The notes beneath the pieces are model-generated. The model made no database searches and was not told where the DNA came from. It saw only the letters and a list, made by a program, of their open reading frames with translations. From contig MU385717.1 of NCBI GenBank assembly GCA_022497155.1, positions 806,001-870,000 on the forward strand: 64,000 nt of DNA. The letters are read 5' to 3'. Of this stretch, positions 9,835 through 21,725 are shown in pieces. Origin of the DNA: Whalleya microplaca. Taxonomy: Eukaryota > Ascomycota > Sordariomycetes > Xylariales > Xylariaceae. The position numbers and the translations under genes are program-made. Position 1 is the stretch's first letter. The number at the start of each line of letters is the position of its first letter.

Positions 9835-12628
9835 GTCGTTACAGGAGGACCTTGACTTTTGATATCAAGACTAAAGATAATGAGGCGAATAAATGGTTGG
9901 GTTATGATAGTGTACTGTGGTGGTCTTTCTTGCTACTTCGAGAGAGAGATGAGTTCTGGGTATTTATATGTCTTCCTCGTCACGCCTCATTGTATCAGCT
10001 GAGAATAAAACGATCTAGAATGTCTCATTAGAAACAACTAGAGGGTAAGATTAGTCGATTTATACTTACAGGAAATAACGGAGTATTCCAGATTCTTTCT
10101 GCGGCGTGGCTGATAGTGACATAGTGTATATATGTCCTAGTGAAAGATGCTTCTGATAATAATCAAGTTACCTTGCACTGTCTAGCAGGGGCCATCAACA
10201 AGCTTCATCCCTTGGAAGGCAACCAGAGGCTATGCGCATCATACGATAGATATGTAAAGGTACTCGTATTTGGTAGAAATGTAGGACCTCGACAGAATTA
10301 GCCCTACACTCAGATGAAGTAGAATAACAAAGTGGATTTGTTTCTATATCATATTTCTAGAACTTACTAAGTTGTCCCGTAAACTTTATATGCGTTTATG
10401 TTTACCGACATTTCTTTTACACACGCCATTGGCCGATAGAGTCTGACATGATATGGCAAAATTTACTGTTACATTTGGCTAGGGAGACTGCGGCTTAGAA
10501 TCAAAAAATTTCTCGCAATCCAGCCCCTCCTTTGAGCATCTACTTTGGAAAGCCACGATTAGCAAGCGCTCTTGCTAGCGAACTAATCACAAGTAAAATA
10601 TCACTCAAACAAGTATACAAAGTGCTCGTTGTTCCGACTTTTGGATGGTAGTGGCGCCGTTCTCGGCCCTGGTATAATTGCAAGCCCACGGTTCATTCCA
10701 TCTAAATCGATCGGTCTAGATAAGTACTCATGTTTCCGCCTTCGAGACCTGGCGCCTTCTGTGCACTCATGGAAGTCGGCATGGAGGTCCGTTACCATGG
10801 TAGGTTCAAGGAGAAGGAGCAACCCAGATTCCAAAGGGATCAAATGAGACTTAAAGATTGCCCTATTGTCATGGCTGCTGCTAGAATAGACGCACGTTAT
10901 AGGTATCGTAGTAATTGTTATTAGTTAGGGGAGTATCAGCAATCGGGCGTTGGCTTGAAAGACACCTCTGACATATCACGAAAGTGAAATGTAAGAAATA
11001 TATGGGAATAAGCTGTGTGATTTTGTAGAGCGTGACAGGAGGATGAAAGAAGTTCCAGATGCTAGAGGAACTAGACCTCTAAAGAGTTGTGTGAGGTGTT
11101 GTCTAATAGGCAGTGCGGGATCAGCCGAAGAAACGGCCCCACCAATCCTGATTTGGAAACATCTTGTTTACTGGAAAGTTGCCGATTGGCCACCCCAGGT
11201 TTGGTTAATCGAGTCTAGAACTTGGAGAGGTATGCATATAGCCACTCGCACATTCGCACTCATCCCATTGCAGTGGTTGAGGTATACATAGAGAAGGATA
11301 CGTAAACTGTAATTGATTAATGCTGTCTCCTTATACTTATATAGCTATATAAAAAAACAGGGACTGAGGTATAAGATATATATTATGTAGGCAGTTTCAA
11401 GGCATTATGGCGAGTATATACAAGATAAACAGACACTCACTGACGGATGGGATCGCGAGAGCGCCTCTTAATATCATAATACTGACAAAAGCGATATTTT
11501 CTCGAACATATAACTTAAATACTTTAATCTCTTACCTAGGAGTAAAGGTCAATCTAGCTACCTAGATATACATATACTTAATTGGGTGTGCTTGAATAGG
11601 GCTAGAAATCCTGCCATACCGTACTACAGTTTTAACCCTCCCCATGGGGATTGAGGGGTGAACCAAATTTCCGAGTACTCTGGCTCTATCAATGAAGACA
11701 CAGACGGCATTAGAATTTCCATTGCTATCATATATCACTTTCAACCCTCACACTGCTTCTGGATTTCTTTGCAATTACAAATCGACACAGATCAAGGTAT
11801 CCGGCGACTCCTGATACCTTGAGGCGTAAAATCGCATCGCCAACTCTGCCTCCATACTACATCACGCCCCCAATTAATGCAACACCCTCGAATCGAATTC
11901 ACTATCGCAATGCAGAAGTGCCTACAAATTTCCCCAGATTGATTCGGCTATGACATGCAACTTACATGCAACAACCCGCGACCCCTGTCGGGTTTCAGAT
12001 CCTGCCTAGTCCGACGGGCTGCCGAGTAACATTACGACCCTTCACACTTACGTACTTATTTATCAGACAAAGCTTGGGTTCAACAGGGTTTGCATTATCG
12101 CTGGTCCCGGCCTGCTGGCTGAACTCGATGGGACGTCGATCAGATCTCAGGCTGCGGAGATCGCGCACTTCGCCCGTTTGGGGCCGTGCGAGCCGCGGGG
12201 CGATCAGGAGCGCTGCACTTCGTATGTCGTGCATATGCGCGGGATGAATGGAGAATAGGGTGAATACCGCTCGAAACGCATTGATCTAGATAGCGGCAAT
12301 GACGGCTTTAATGAAAGGGGAAGGTCGATTGAGGCGGTGAGATGGGCGGCGAATAGTTACCTAGGTAGATATGTACAAGGACTGTTTAAATCAAAACCTA
12401 CCTGTCTTCTCCGAGTCTTGCTTGTTCCAGTCTGCCTTTTGGTATGATAAGTGTATAATATTTGGGACTTCAGGATAATACTTGCAAATCCTCTGATATA
12501 ATAGCCTGCGAGACTCTGCCTCCTTTACTCCTTACCTTGCATACTTATTCAACATCGCTTGCCAGTACATATATCTGGTAATATTGACGTGAAGCTCATC
12601 TCTATACACTACACCCCCCGAACAAACA
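9835..12628. other. Long intergenic region, no gene seen
   Basis: AT-rich sequence with many stops in all frames. The ORFs at 10601-10847, 11043-11291 and 11966-12247 have no recognisable family, and I could not connect them by splice sites. The right end (from about 12480) is the probable 5' leader of the PAN-like gene. Confidence 0.4.
9961..9968 (-). promoter_or_regulatory. TATA-like element upstream of the KP4-like gene
   Basis: On the minus strand this reads TATAAATA, about 127 bp upstream of the ATG at 9834. That distance suits a TATA box plus a 5' leader. It is supported by sequence match and position only. Confidence 0.4.
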
Positions 12629-14104
12629 ATGCACCTCCAACATCTCCTCCCCCGCCAGGGCAGCGAGAGCACAAACAGCCACGCGCCCTGCCCAAGCGGC
12701 AACGGCATGCGGATCGGGGACCAGCAGCAGTTCATCGTGTTCTGCGCCACGGAGCTGGCAGGCACGCCGATCCTCGCGCAGAAGGCGGCCTCGCTGACGC
12801 TCTGCGCGAACCTGTGTACGTCGGCGCAGAACCCGCGCTGCGACGGCGTCCACTTCGCCAAGGCCGACGACACCTGCGTCTTCCTGTCCAACCTCGTGCC
12901 CGCAGGCACGCGGCCCAGCGCCGCCATCGATGCCGCCGCCGCCCTCCTGCCCGACCCGCGCCCCGCGAGCGATTGCGCCGCGCGGGGGACGGGCAGCACG
13001 GTCCGAGTCGGGGCCGGGGGCGGGGGGATGGGAATGGGGATAGGGGGGAGGACGTTCAGACGTGTGTGCGGACGCGTCGTCAACGGCGCCGATCGCGAGC
13101 AGCAGTTCCAGATGTCGCTCGAGGCGTGCATGGAGGCGTGCGCGGCCGACGCGCAGTGCAGGGCCGCGAGCTTCGACCCGGCGCAGCGGAACGGCTTCAA
13201 GAACTGCTACCTGAAGTCGGAGTTTCGCAGCCCGGATGTGGTCGCCTTGCAGGGCGTGGATACGGCTGTCGTGGTGGACGGTGGGGAGGCCGAGGCTGAT
13301 GCGGGAGCTGGTGGGAGTACCGCGCCGGCTAAGATGACGTTCTTCACGCCGTCGCCGGCTTCGTCGACGGCGGTGAAAACAACATCTACACCTGATAGCA
13401 GCGGGGCAATCCAAGGCGGCGTTGTCACCGTTTCCGTGCCCATACCCATAGGCGCGCCCGCCTCCAGCTCGCCACTCCCGGCCACGCCAGACAGCACCGC
13501 GATCGCTGATGCCGTGACACCCACGCCGTCCTCCAACGCCTGGATCGCGGGCCCCATCATCGGCAGCGTCGCGGCCGTGACCCTCATTGTCGGCATCTTT
13601 ATCCTGTGGGGCCGCCGTCGGCGGCGGCGGCACGGGAACGGGAACGGGAATAGGGTCTTGGCACTGGGATACCCACGCCGCCACGGCGCTCAGAAGCTGC
13701 CGGACATCGAAGAAGAGTCCCGTAGCTCGCAGTCGCAGCTGCCATCACGTGCTGGAAGCGCACTGGATGGCAACCGTGGCGGTGGAGACGCGGCAGGCGC
13801 AAGTGCGTTCAAAGTCGTTGGTGGGAGTGGACGGAAGCTGGGCTTGGGCTTGGGCTTGGGCGGGACAGTCGCGAGTGTGAGTGGTGGTGGTGGTGCATAT
13901 GGGAAAGGGGATCAGACTACTGCTAGTCGAGATAGTGGTAATAGTGGTAGTGAGGGAAGGGATAGAGGGAGCGCGGGGTCTGACGGCGCAGGTGGCCTTG
14001 CCGATAGTCAGAATCCGTTGCGCCAGAATCGGCTCACGAGGAGCTTGATTGAGTCTATTCCGGGCATACCGGCTGGTTTCAGCGGACCAGAGGCCGTGAG
14101 GTGA
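12629..14104 (+). CDS. PAN/Apple-like single-pass membrane protein
   Basis: Single exon, 491 aa. Two cysteine-containing PAN/Apple-like modules are visible: about residues 21-115 (CANLCTSAQNPRCDGVHFAK, then DDTCVFL) and about 145-210 (SLEACMEACAADAQCRAASF, then NCYLKSEF). A Ser/Thr/Pro-rich stalk follows (about 235-300), then one transmembrane helix at about 305-328 and a strongly basic stop-transfer run (WGRRRRRRHG). The long Gly/Ser-rich cytoplasmic tail ends near residue 491. PAN modules bind protein or carbohydrate, so a cell-surface sensor or adhesin is plausible but inferred. No N-terminal signal peptide is evident from this ATG; an unseen upstream exon could supply one. The coding region is very GC-rich. 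Confidence 0.65.
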   Translation: MHLQHLLPRQGSESTNSHAPCPSGNGMRIGDQQQFIVFCATELAGTPILAQKAASLTLCANLCTSAQNPRCDGVHFAKADDTCVFLSNLVPAGTRPSAAIDAAAALLPDPRPASDCAARGTGSTVRVGAGGGGMGMGIGGRTFRRVCGRVVNGADREQQFQMSLEACMEACAADAQCRAASFDPAQRNGFKNCYLKSEFRSPDVVALQGVDTAVVVDGGEAEADAGAGGSTAPAKMTFFTPSPASSTAVKTTSTPDSSGAIQGGVVTVSVPIPIGAPASSSPLPATPDSTAIADAVTPTPSSNAWIAGPIIGSVAAVTLIVGIFILWGRRRRRRHGNGNGNRVLALGYPRRHGAQKLPDIEEESRSSQSQLPSRAGSALDGNRGGGDAAGASAFKVVGGSGRKLGLGLGLGGTVASVSGGGGAYGKGDQTTASRDSGNSGSEGRDRGSAGSDGAGGLADSQNPLRQNRLTRSLIESIPGIPAGFSGPEAVR

Positions 14105-14638
14105 TATGCATTGGAGTCAAGGGGGCTCCGATGATGCCGGTGTAGATTGGATGCTGTATGATTAACACTGCTTTCATTCTTACTCGTATTGTAACTACAT
14201 GTAGTGATTAGCTCCGATTATAGTCGATACCATACGGATGGATAAGTCCCTACGTACTTTTCGATGCAACTGTGAAAAGGGGGGAAGAAGGGTAGGGGTC
14301 CACTGATAACTGATAGCTGGACTGATAGCTGGACTGATAGCTGGTAGCGGCTCATTGCTTGCGCTCCAGTTCTGATTGGTCAAAGCTTAATCTCTCCTGG
14401 AATACCCGGAGTTTGGGTCTATTCCGTGTACTCCGTACCCATACAACACATACCTATATGTGTCATTCGGGGGATCTGACGAAACCGAAACCACTTCCCT
14501 CCCTTGTGAATTGTCCCATCCATTGAATCTGTGAATCGTGCACTCGTGAAGGTTTTCCTTCACCCTCTTATAGTCTTCATCAGCTAGCTGCTCCATACTC
14601 TGTAGACTCTTGAGCAAGCTCCTTTTCCGCAACCGGCA
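14105..14638. other. Intergenic region between PAN-like and R3H genes
   Basis: Holds the 3' end of the PAN-like gene, a 12-bp tandem repeat (separate entry) and the 5' leader of the R3H gene. No coding evidence. Confidence 0.5.
14309..14344. repeat. 12-bp tandem repeat, three copies
   Basis: ACTGATAGCTGG occurs three times in a row without mismatch, preceded by a degenerate partial copy (ACTGATA at 14302). Confidence 0.9.
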
Positions 14639-15884
14639 ATGGCAATCTACAGCGCTGTCCCGCCGCCACCCGTGCTGGGGGGCTCTGCCACCACCGCCAA
14701 CGCGAATCATCACCACCATCACCACCATCACCAGCAACAGCAGCAGCAGCAGCACCAATCCCATCAACCGCCCAACGCGACAACCGCTGATTCGTCATCA
14801 ACCCAAGTAAATATCGAAGCATGGACCGTCTCCGCACTCGAGTCTCTCAGCATCTCCCCTGTCGCCCGCGGCACCGGTACCCCGCTATCAATCCCCCTCG
14901 ATGATGACCATGCCTCCTCCAAGAAGCCATCCGTGACCGTCCAAGATCCCCGTGCAAAGTCTACCCCAGTCACGCCGCCGTCCCGCCCACCCTCTCGCCG
15001 CGACAGCCAACGCCGACGGGAAGCCCTTCTGAAGGGCAAGGAGGGTAGCCGGCAGCGACGGCGCTGGGAAAACGGTACTTGAACCTACCTACATACCCTC
15101 TATGTATCTCTTATGGTTGCGGAAATGCGTGACTAACCAATGACCGCCATCCCGGCGCAGACCGTCTGTTGCACGTCCCCAACGTCCAGCCCCCCCAGCC
15201 CCACGACTGGGAGCCCCGTCCGCTGCACCCGGTGCACCACGTCCCGTACCAGATCGCCGCGGTCTGGGACCTGCGCATGCGCGCCGAAGTCGAGACCAAG
15301 AAGGCGCTCGCGGCCCGCCGGAAGCAGATGCAGACGCGCACCCTCGGCGACGCCCACGTGGCCGGCCGCGTGCCCCGCGAGCTGTTCCAGCGCGCCAAGA
15401 AGACGCCCGCCGTCAAGGCGTGGGTGCGCTCGCTCGAGGAGCCCGTGCGCAGGTTCCTCGTCGAGCTGCAGGTCGCCGCGGAGCCTCCCCCGTCGTCGGA
15501 CGAGGAGGTCAAGGACGAGGAGATCGTGTTCGTCGGACGCAACGGGTCTATGCGCGACGGCTGGAAGAGGGCTAAGCGGGAACATAACGGGAGGGCCGAG
15601 GAGCAGGGCATGGTGCTCGACGCCTTAGGCGATGAGGGGGAGGATGGCGCGTTCAGGTATGTGTCGTTCTTGTGCTAGTAGCCATGTGCGTGGTGCCAGA
15701 AGTTAATGACCGTAGGCGTTGGATCACCCATTCCATCTCGGACTACTACGGCCTTGACTCTCGCTCGGTCTTGGTGGGTAACCCGAAACGTAAGGTGGTG
15801 TATGTGGGCATCAAGCCGGTGAAGACCCGACATACGACGCCTGAGCGGACTAACCTTCCGCGACCCTTGTGGGAGCTTTGCTAG
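14639..15884 (+). CDS. R3H-associated and R3H domain protein
   Basis: Exons 14639-15074, 15161-15656 and 15716-15884, 366 aa. Intron 1 has a textbook GACTAAC branch point, and both introns keep frame. The start MAIYSAVPPPPVLGG and the block LLHVPNVQPPQPHDWEPRP...HHVPYQIA match the fungal R3H-associated N-terminal family. The last exon encodes the R3H core with the defining Arg-x3-His (RWITH) followed by SISDYYGLDSRSV. R3H domains bind single-stranded nucleic acid, so an RNA- or DNA-binding role is likely; the exact target is unknown. A His run followed by a Gln run lies at about residues 24-40, encoded by CAC/CAT and CAG repeats and likely length-polymorphic. There is a serine-acidic patch (SSDEEVKDEE) near residue 260. 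Confidence 0.85.
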
Positions 15885-16889
15885 TAAGGGGTTGTTGTCA
15901 CCTCTTTCTCGAGTTCATTCTCTCTCCTCTCTTGCTGCATCACGGGACTTGTCGCGTAGTATTAACATAGACACGCATCGCATATCATAAACTAGGACTC
16001 TTGCCTATTTTATAGCTTGGTAAATCATACAAATGTGCATCAATTTTCAAGATTGCAATCCTCGGTTATCCGTTTTCGATACGTTTCAAATCGTAAGATG
16101 CCCCATGAGCGATCCGAGGCCTATACTATCCTCTTCCTCTTTCTCTCGTGATATCTTAGGCTATTTGGGCGTTTCTCTTATTAAGGTAGTGAGTCTACGG
16201 CGTGCTAATACTAGGATTACTGGTATCATGGGTTTCCCTCGTAGCGTTCTACTCATGAACCCCTATCTAAGTTTTCTTGATAGACTACTTAGGGATGATA
16301 AGTCCAGAGAAGGATTTAGAGATTAATAATTTTCGCGCCTAGATTTTTCAATGATTTGAGTCGATGAAAGTGAGTCGTGAGCTCGAAATTGCATAGAGTG
16401 ACGGCTGCCATAGAGACTAGCCCTCAGGGCCTCTCCTTGCCCATGACCCTAATGACATTTCCAATCGAAGACGTTGCGTCCAGATACGAAGGACTTGGTC
16501 TCTGCGTGAAATAGATTGGATCATCTAGCCCTGCATACTCTGGATTCTGAACATCAGTTAACCCTAGGTTCACTTCACCTATATGTCATTCTATACTACC
16601 AAGTAATATGAGTTAACAATGAATAGACTAGATGCAAGTTTCTAGTAGAATATATCCCAGCCCCAGGATGACTAATGAAGACTCGTTGAGATGATAAGTA
16701 TATACACACAGGCACTTCATTGGATGAGTGCAACTGCACACAAAAACGTAGCAAACCGTGCCTATTCGGGATGACTTACGCGTTTGCTTCATTGACATTT
16801 TAGGTCACCTGGCCATCTGTTAGGTGTCGCACTTCAATCCTAGGGGATTTGAGGTCTCCTCCTTCACCCTCCTCTAGCTTAGCTCTCCA

Positions 16890-16923
<34 letters not shown>

Positions 16924-17251
16924 ACGCATGCACGCACACACTGCAGATAACTTCGTTTAGAGGAACATAGGCCTTTTAGCCACTCTTCTATACACGCAGC
17001 CTGAAGCTCCCTGCATCGTATCCGTTGTCTCATTATATGACACCTGTCACGTCCGTTTCACATGAAATCGTTGCTGAAGAAATTCAAACAAGTAGGTAAT
17101 CTTTGATGTCATGATAGTTTAGGAGATCTTTTCTCTTATCACTTTCATTGATATCCATGAGTTTGGCCATCAGTCCAAGGGCCTGCCTATCATACTCTGA
17201 ATGAGTGTTGAGTCAAAAACTATTTCCTGGTCACCAACAACATCCTGAGAA
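15885..17251. other. Intergenic region with CA microsatellite
   Basis: No convincing gene. A 97-codon ORF at 16033-16326 has no similarity, no signal peptide and AT-rich codon use, and I do not call it. Confidence 0.5.
16891..16920. repeat. (CA)15 microsatellite
   Basis: Fifteen uninterrupted CA dinucleotides, followed by an imperfect CA-rich tail (GCACGCACACAC). A candidate polymorphic marker. Confidence 0.95.
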
Positions 17252-18064
17252 ATGGCTCTTTCAGACCTAGCTCCCGAAACCGTGGCGACAATCCTCGAGT
17301 TCCTCGGAGAGGAAGACCTATCCTCACTAATAATTGCGCAGTCGGTATGCAAGCCATTCCGCACCGCCATCCAACGCATCTTTCCCCATCCCCGTCCCAA
17401 GCCTACTGTACATACACAGGACGGTCCCACCGTGGAACCCGCCATCCACCCCCTGCTATGGCGCAAGTTCCATGCTCTATTCGACACCAATAGCTGCGAC
17501 GGCAAGTTACGCGGCAACGTAGAGCAGCTCTTCCGCAGCCTGCCCTGGGCCGGCACGGAGGCCTCGCGGGCGCCGTTCCTCCGGCCAGCGGCCACCTGGC
17601 GGCCGATGAGCGTGACGTGGGGCGGGCCGCGCATCACCCGCGTTGACGTCTGCAAATTCCACACGGCCGAGAGCAGGACCTCGATGAGCTACTATCAACT
17701 AAAACTACCGGACGCGGGCCTGACCATGGGCTTGCTGTACGACGTTCTGCTCAAGAAACGTAGCCCTTTCGAGTGTTCGAATTCGTGGCGGCTCCTGCTG
17801 GGGAAGCGCTTGGGGTCCTACGACGAATGGCTGGAGGTGAACAGAGGGGACTGGTATATCAGCGACAGTGCGGTCGATGCCCTTCTCACGGATGATAGGA
17901 CTGGCCACTCGGCCGTGCTGGTGGTTTTGGCTTTTGCATACCGAAGCTGCATGATACCGGTAGTTTGTCCCAAGATTGCTGAGAATTATGTCCCTAAACC
18001 CGAGTGGCAGCCGTTGCCGATCGGTGCTGTCAGAGCTCGGGTCTTGAAGAGAATCAAGGGATAA
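17252..18064 (+). CDS. F-box domain protein
   Basis: Single exon, 270 aa. Residues about 3-45 (LAPETVATILEFLGEEDLSSLIIAQSVCKPFRTAIQ) fit an F-box: Leu-Pro-like start, hydrophobic positions, then the VCKPFR element. The rest has no repeats (WD, LRR or Kelch) I can recognise. It contains WRLLLGKRLGSYDEWL, and fungal F-box proteins of this size often carry such unclassified tails. F-box proteins link substrates to Skp1-Cullin ubiquitin ligases; the substrate is unknown. The neighbours give no context. An in-frame stop lies close upstream, supporting this ATG. Confidence 0.65.
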   Translation: MALSDLAPETVATILEFLGEEDLSSLIIAQSVCKPFRTAIQRIFPHPRPKPTVHTQDGPTVEPAIHPLLWRKFHALFDTNSCDGKLRGNVEQLFRSLPWAGTEASRAPFLRPAATWRPMSVTWGGPRITRVDVCKFHTAESRTSMSYYQLKLPDAGLTMGLLYDVLLKKRSPFECSNSWRLLLGKRLGSYDEWLEVNRGDWYISDSAVDALLTDDRTGHSAVLVVLAFAYRSCMIPVVCPKIAENYVPKPEWQPLPIGAVRARVLKRIKG

Positions 18065-20537
18065 TTAGGATACTCAAAGTCAGGAATGCATGGTGTTATG
18101 GGGCTAGTATACCGTACCTGGTAATAAGTGGCATATAAGATGCCCATTTTCTTTTTCTTCAGTTGCGCAGCTTTAGACAGGGAGTCACTACAGAATTCGA
18201 TTCTTTTCCCTTTCACCAAGAGCTATTATATGTGATATTGAAGTTATATTTACTCTATTGATACGTTTTGGCTCTCTTTATGTTTTACACACTATCACCC
18301 GTCCATACGATGATGGAAGGAGACACGTTTTCGTCAAACCTAAGTTCAAACTACGCCTCAGATTAAACCAGATACCCTACCACTTGAATATCGCCCACAT
18401 ATGGCTTATCCAATGCCAAAACAAGAGAGCACTGAGCCCTGGAGCTGCGATAACTGCAAAGCTCCGGCCGGATATTCATTTAGGGAAATGAAATCCGCCT
18501 TGGATACAAGTGTCCCATCAGTCACCACGACTATCACCATTCAGTTTCACTTTTCATACACCTTCATCATGTACTCTGGAGTGTTTTCAGTAAATTCATG
18601 AAAGGAGTAAGTAGATGTCGATTTCGTATTAAAGAGCACGTGCTTAACTAGGTACATGTAAATTATAGAGCAGGAGACGTGAAATTCGGGAGAAATTTTT
18701 TTAAGATATAATTAGATACAATCATAGTTCAGCCGTGAAATATACCAGATTGGTTTGAGTTCAACGGCACAGTAACCATGGTCGCGTTAAGTGTCGAGCG
18801 TCTGTCCTACTTTTATGTGATGGGACAAACATGGTAGGTCAACTATATTTCAAGTGCACGAGAAATCGATGGCAAATATGGTTTTGATGTCGCATGAGTT
18901 CTACTCTGGGACATGTCTATATTGATTGTAAAAGAGCTTATGATTGTGGTCATCTCAAGCCATATCACCTGCTCGTTTACTTATCAGCACAATATGAAGT
19001 CATTGAAAGAGCCCAATGTATCTACTCGTTGGTGAGATCTGTCTTGGGATTTGCTACGTAAAGCTTTAGTATGACACACTAGCTGATATACTTATGATTT
19101 ACCGTATGTCATCATATACGTTCAAACTTATTATTCTTGTAGCTGAGTGAAATCGCGTTATACCATTACGCTTCTGATGAATCCAACAGACTCCAGCTTT
19201 TAGTTCTCCAAACCCACCTTCGAGTACCTCGCACACGTAGGGTTTAATACAGTAATCTGTAAAATTACACGTCGATGTCAAAATACCACAAGTCTTCCCC
19301 GGTTCAGTACGCAGTCTGACTACCTAAATAGCTACAATTCTTACAAATGTAACGTGTTTAATAAACGGCCTTGATACGTAAGTGCACAAGGAGATCTAGC
19401 ATTAGCTGCAGTTTTCCGGCGCGGAGTGTCAGTCTTGGATGTGAGTAGAACAAGATCCGCCTGATCTCTTCATCGTCGGGATATAGGTAATATGGAATCA
19501 GTGTTACTCCAAACAGGGATGAACCTTTGCCGAAGGCCCTTCTGACGATATCTTAAAGCCAACCATTTCTCTCCATGGCAGCCACAGTGGATGTTGCCCC
19601 ACGTGATTATTCACAGTTCCGACTGCGAAACATGTGGCTTTCGGCAATATGAAGAATAAATAATGAACCACCAACCGGGCGAGAAATACGTGATGCATGT
19701 GAATTGTTGTAATTGTAAAATATCACTGCTATGTTGAGAACGAGACGGTCTATAAGAGCGTCAGCCTGGTGTACCAGTAAGCTTATTCTGGTCCTGCTCT
19801 AAGCACGATTTGGGGCACAAAATTCGGGATTTCACCGTGCGCCGGACCTCGATAACATTTTAGATCTTGTGTCACGATGTTAGTTCCGGACAACAGAAAG
19901 CTACATGATATATTGATTAAAAGCGTGCTTCATTCGGACTCCGTTCTAAGTAGTGTAATGTCCGGCCTTTTGGTGCTTGGATCATTGAGTACAGGGGGTG
20001 CTAAGTATTGTACCACCGGCGTATCTCAATAGAGTGAATTCAACCTGGACAGCACCATATATGTAACATGTAGCATGCATGCTGAGGAGTCTTTTCAATC
20101 TGGCTGGTTTCCCACATGAATAGTTTCTTGGACAAGTTACATCTAAACAGAGTATTATACCCGATACCTCTAATAGGTAGTCCTATAGATATCTGGTCGA
20201 TGTTTTATGTACACAAAACGTACTGAGGATGCCTATCATAGAATGTATACCTTCACCGCACGTTAAGAACTTTTGTTGAAGTTAGCTCGTCCGATGAAAA
20301 CGCCCAGATTGAAAATGTAGCTCCCTGTTCCCCGTAGCCCGCTCGGTATCTCTCCAACATAGTCCGTAGCAGTTGAAAGTTGGGACGATTGAGTTTCGTT
20401 CATATAGCTAGACTCTGCTCTCGAATCAATAAGGCATTCCTCATCTCTAACGACCACGACCGAGCTCCAGATACCCCTGCCGCTACGTTATCAACAAAAT
20501 CGCCTATCCCCCATCCCATCACCCTCGTTGTATCAAG
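18065..20537. other. Intergenic region, mostly empty
   Basis: AT-rich sequence with only weak coding hints: a cysteine-rich ORF on the minus strand (separate entry) and a short plus-strand ORF at 18401-18601 whose start has two CxxC-like cysteines but then dissolves. No repeats recognised. Confidence 0.4.
19099..19308 (-). pseudogene. Cysteine-rich ORF fragment, possible exon or remnant
   Basis: On the minus strand an open frame running from about 19308 down to 19099 carries six cysteines in about 40 residues (TCGILTSTC, FTDYCIKPYVCEV, GVCW). The spacing resembles a small secreted protein exon. Possible acceptors (TTTAG, GTAG) precede it near 19320-19330, but I could not find an upstream exon with a convincing signal peptide. 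Either a partial gene, a decayed gene or chance. Confidence 0.25.
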
Positions 20538-21725
20538 ATGCCCGGGGTTACTACTACTCAATCTCAATCTAGCAGGTTTGATGCTATCCCGGGCCCTCTG
20601 GGCCTGGCATCTGCCTCTCTTGAGGGCAAGGTCGCTCTCGTTACTGGTGCTGGTATGTGTCTCGTGATGTTTCTCGTGATGCCCTGTCTTCGCACCATTC
20701 CTCACTCTCAAAACCCCCAGAGCTCTCTAGTATTATAGCTAGTTTCAACATAACATTACCATTTGTGGCCCTTGGGAAGCTGTTCCAGAAAGCTGGGCTG
20801 AAGCATGCTATATTTACCCCAAGTCTAAGGCTGGAGGCTTCACTACGCCACATTTGACAAGCATTTCCATCTCTACGTCGGACATAATAATCATTTACTT
20901 AGACTGTCTTGTTTGCTAACACACATTCAGGCCGTGGTATTGGTCGGGAAATGGCCCTGGAGCTCGGCCGTCGGGGTGCCAAGGTCATTGTGAACTACGC
21001 CAACAGCACTGAGTCAGCGGAGGAGGTGGTGCAGCAGATCAAGAAGAGCGGCTCGGACGCAGCATCGATCAAGGCCAACGTGTCGGATGTTAACCAAATC
21101 GTGAAGATGTTCGACCAGGCGGTCAAGATCTTTGGCAAGCTGAACATCGTGTGTTCCAACAGTGGTGTGGTGTCTTTTGGCCACGTCAAGGACGTAACGC
21201 CCGAGGAGTTCGACCGCGTCTTCAGCATCAACACACGCGGCCAGTTCTTCGTCGCCCGCGAGGCCTACAAGCACCTCGAGGTCGGCGGCCGCCTCATTCT
21301 CATGGGGAGCATCACTGGACAGGCTAAGGGCGTCCCCAAGCACGCCGTCTACTCCGGTAGCAAGGGCACCATTGAAACTTTCGTCCGATGCATGGCCGTT
21401 GACTTCGGCGACAAGAAGATCACCGTCAACGCTGTCGCTCCCGGTGGTATCAAGACCGACATGTACCACGCCGTTTGCCGGGAGTACATCCCTGGCGGTG
21501 CCGACCTGGATAATGAGCAGGTCGACGAGGTAAGTTGTCGAAATTTCAACTCATTCTCCCAATAGCCAGTAACTAAAGAATCACTAGTACGCCTCCACAT
21601 GGTCGCCTCTTGGGCGTGTCGGTCTTCCTATTGATATTGCCCGTGTTGTGTGTTTCTTGGCATCTCAGGACGGCGAGTGGGTCAACGGCAAGGTTATTGG
21701 CATTGATGGCCACGCGATGATGTGA
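20538..21725 (+). CDS. Tetrahydroxynaphthalene reductase (DHN-melanin), SDR family
   Basis: Exons 20538-20652, 20931-21529 and 21588-21725, 283 aa, the usual length for this enzyme. It reduces 1,3,6,8-tetrahydroxynaphthalene to scytalone with NADPH in DHN-melanin synthesis. The Rossmann motif TGAGRGIG (residues 36-43) spans intron 1. The catalytic Tyr and Lys lie in [45 protein letters not shown] and [15 protein letters not shown] are near-identical to characterised 4HN reductases. The C-terminus ends in Met, as in Magnaporthe. Intron 1 is 278 nt, long for this genome. No polyketide synthase, scytalone dehydratase or melanin regulator is in the window, so the pathway genes are dispersed or farther away. 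Confidence 0.93.

Noticed and set aside
12532..13684. Long minus-strand ORFs (up to 360 codons) and alternative plus-strand ORFs
   Set aside because: Shadows of the GC-rich PAN-like gene; Arg/Ala/His-rich translations with no domain.
16033..16326. 97-codon plus-strand ORF
   Set aside because: Composition like surrounding non-coding DNA; no family or splice support.
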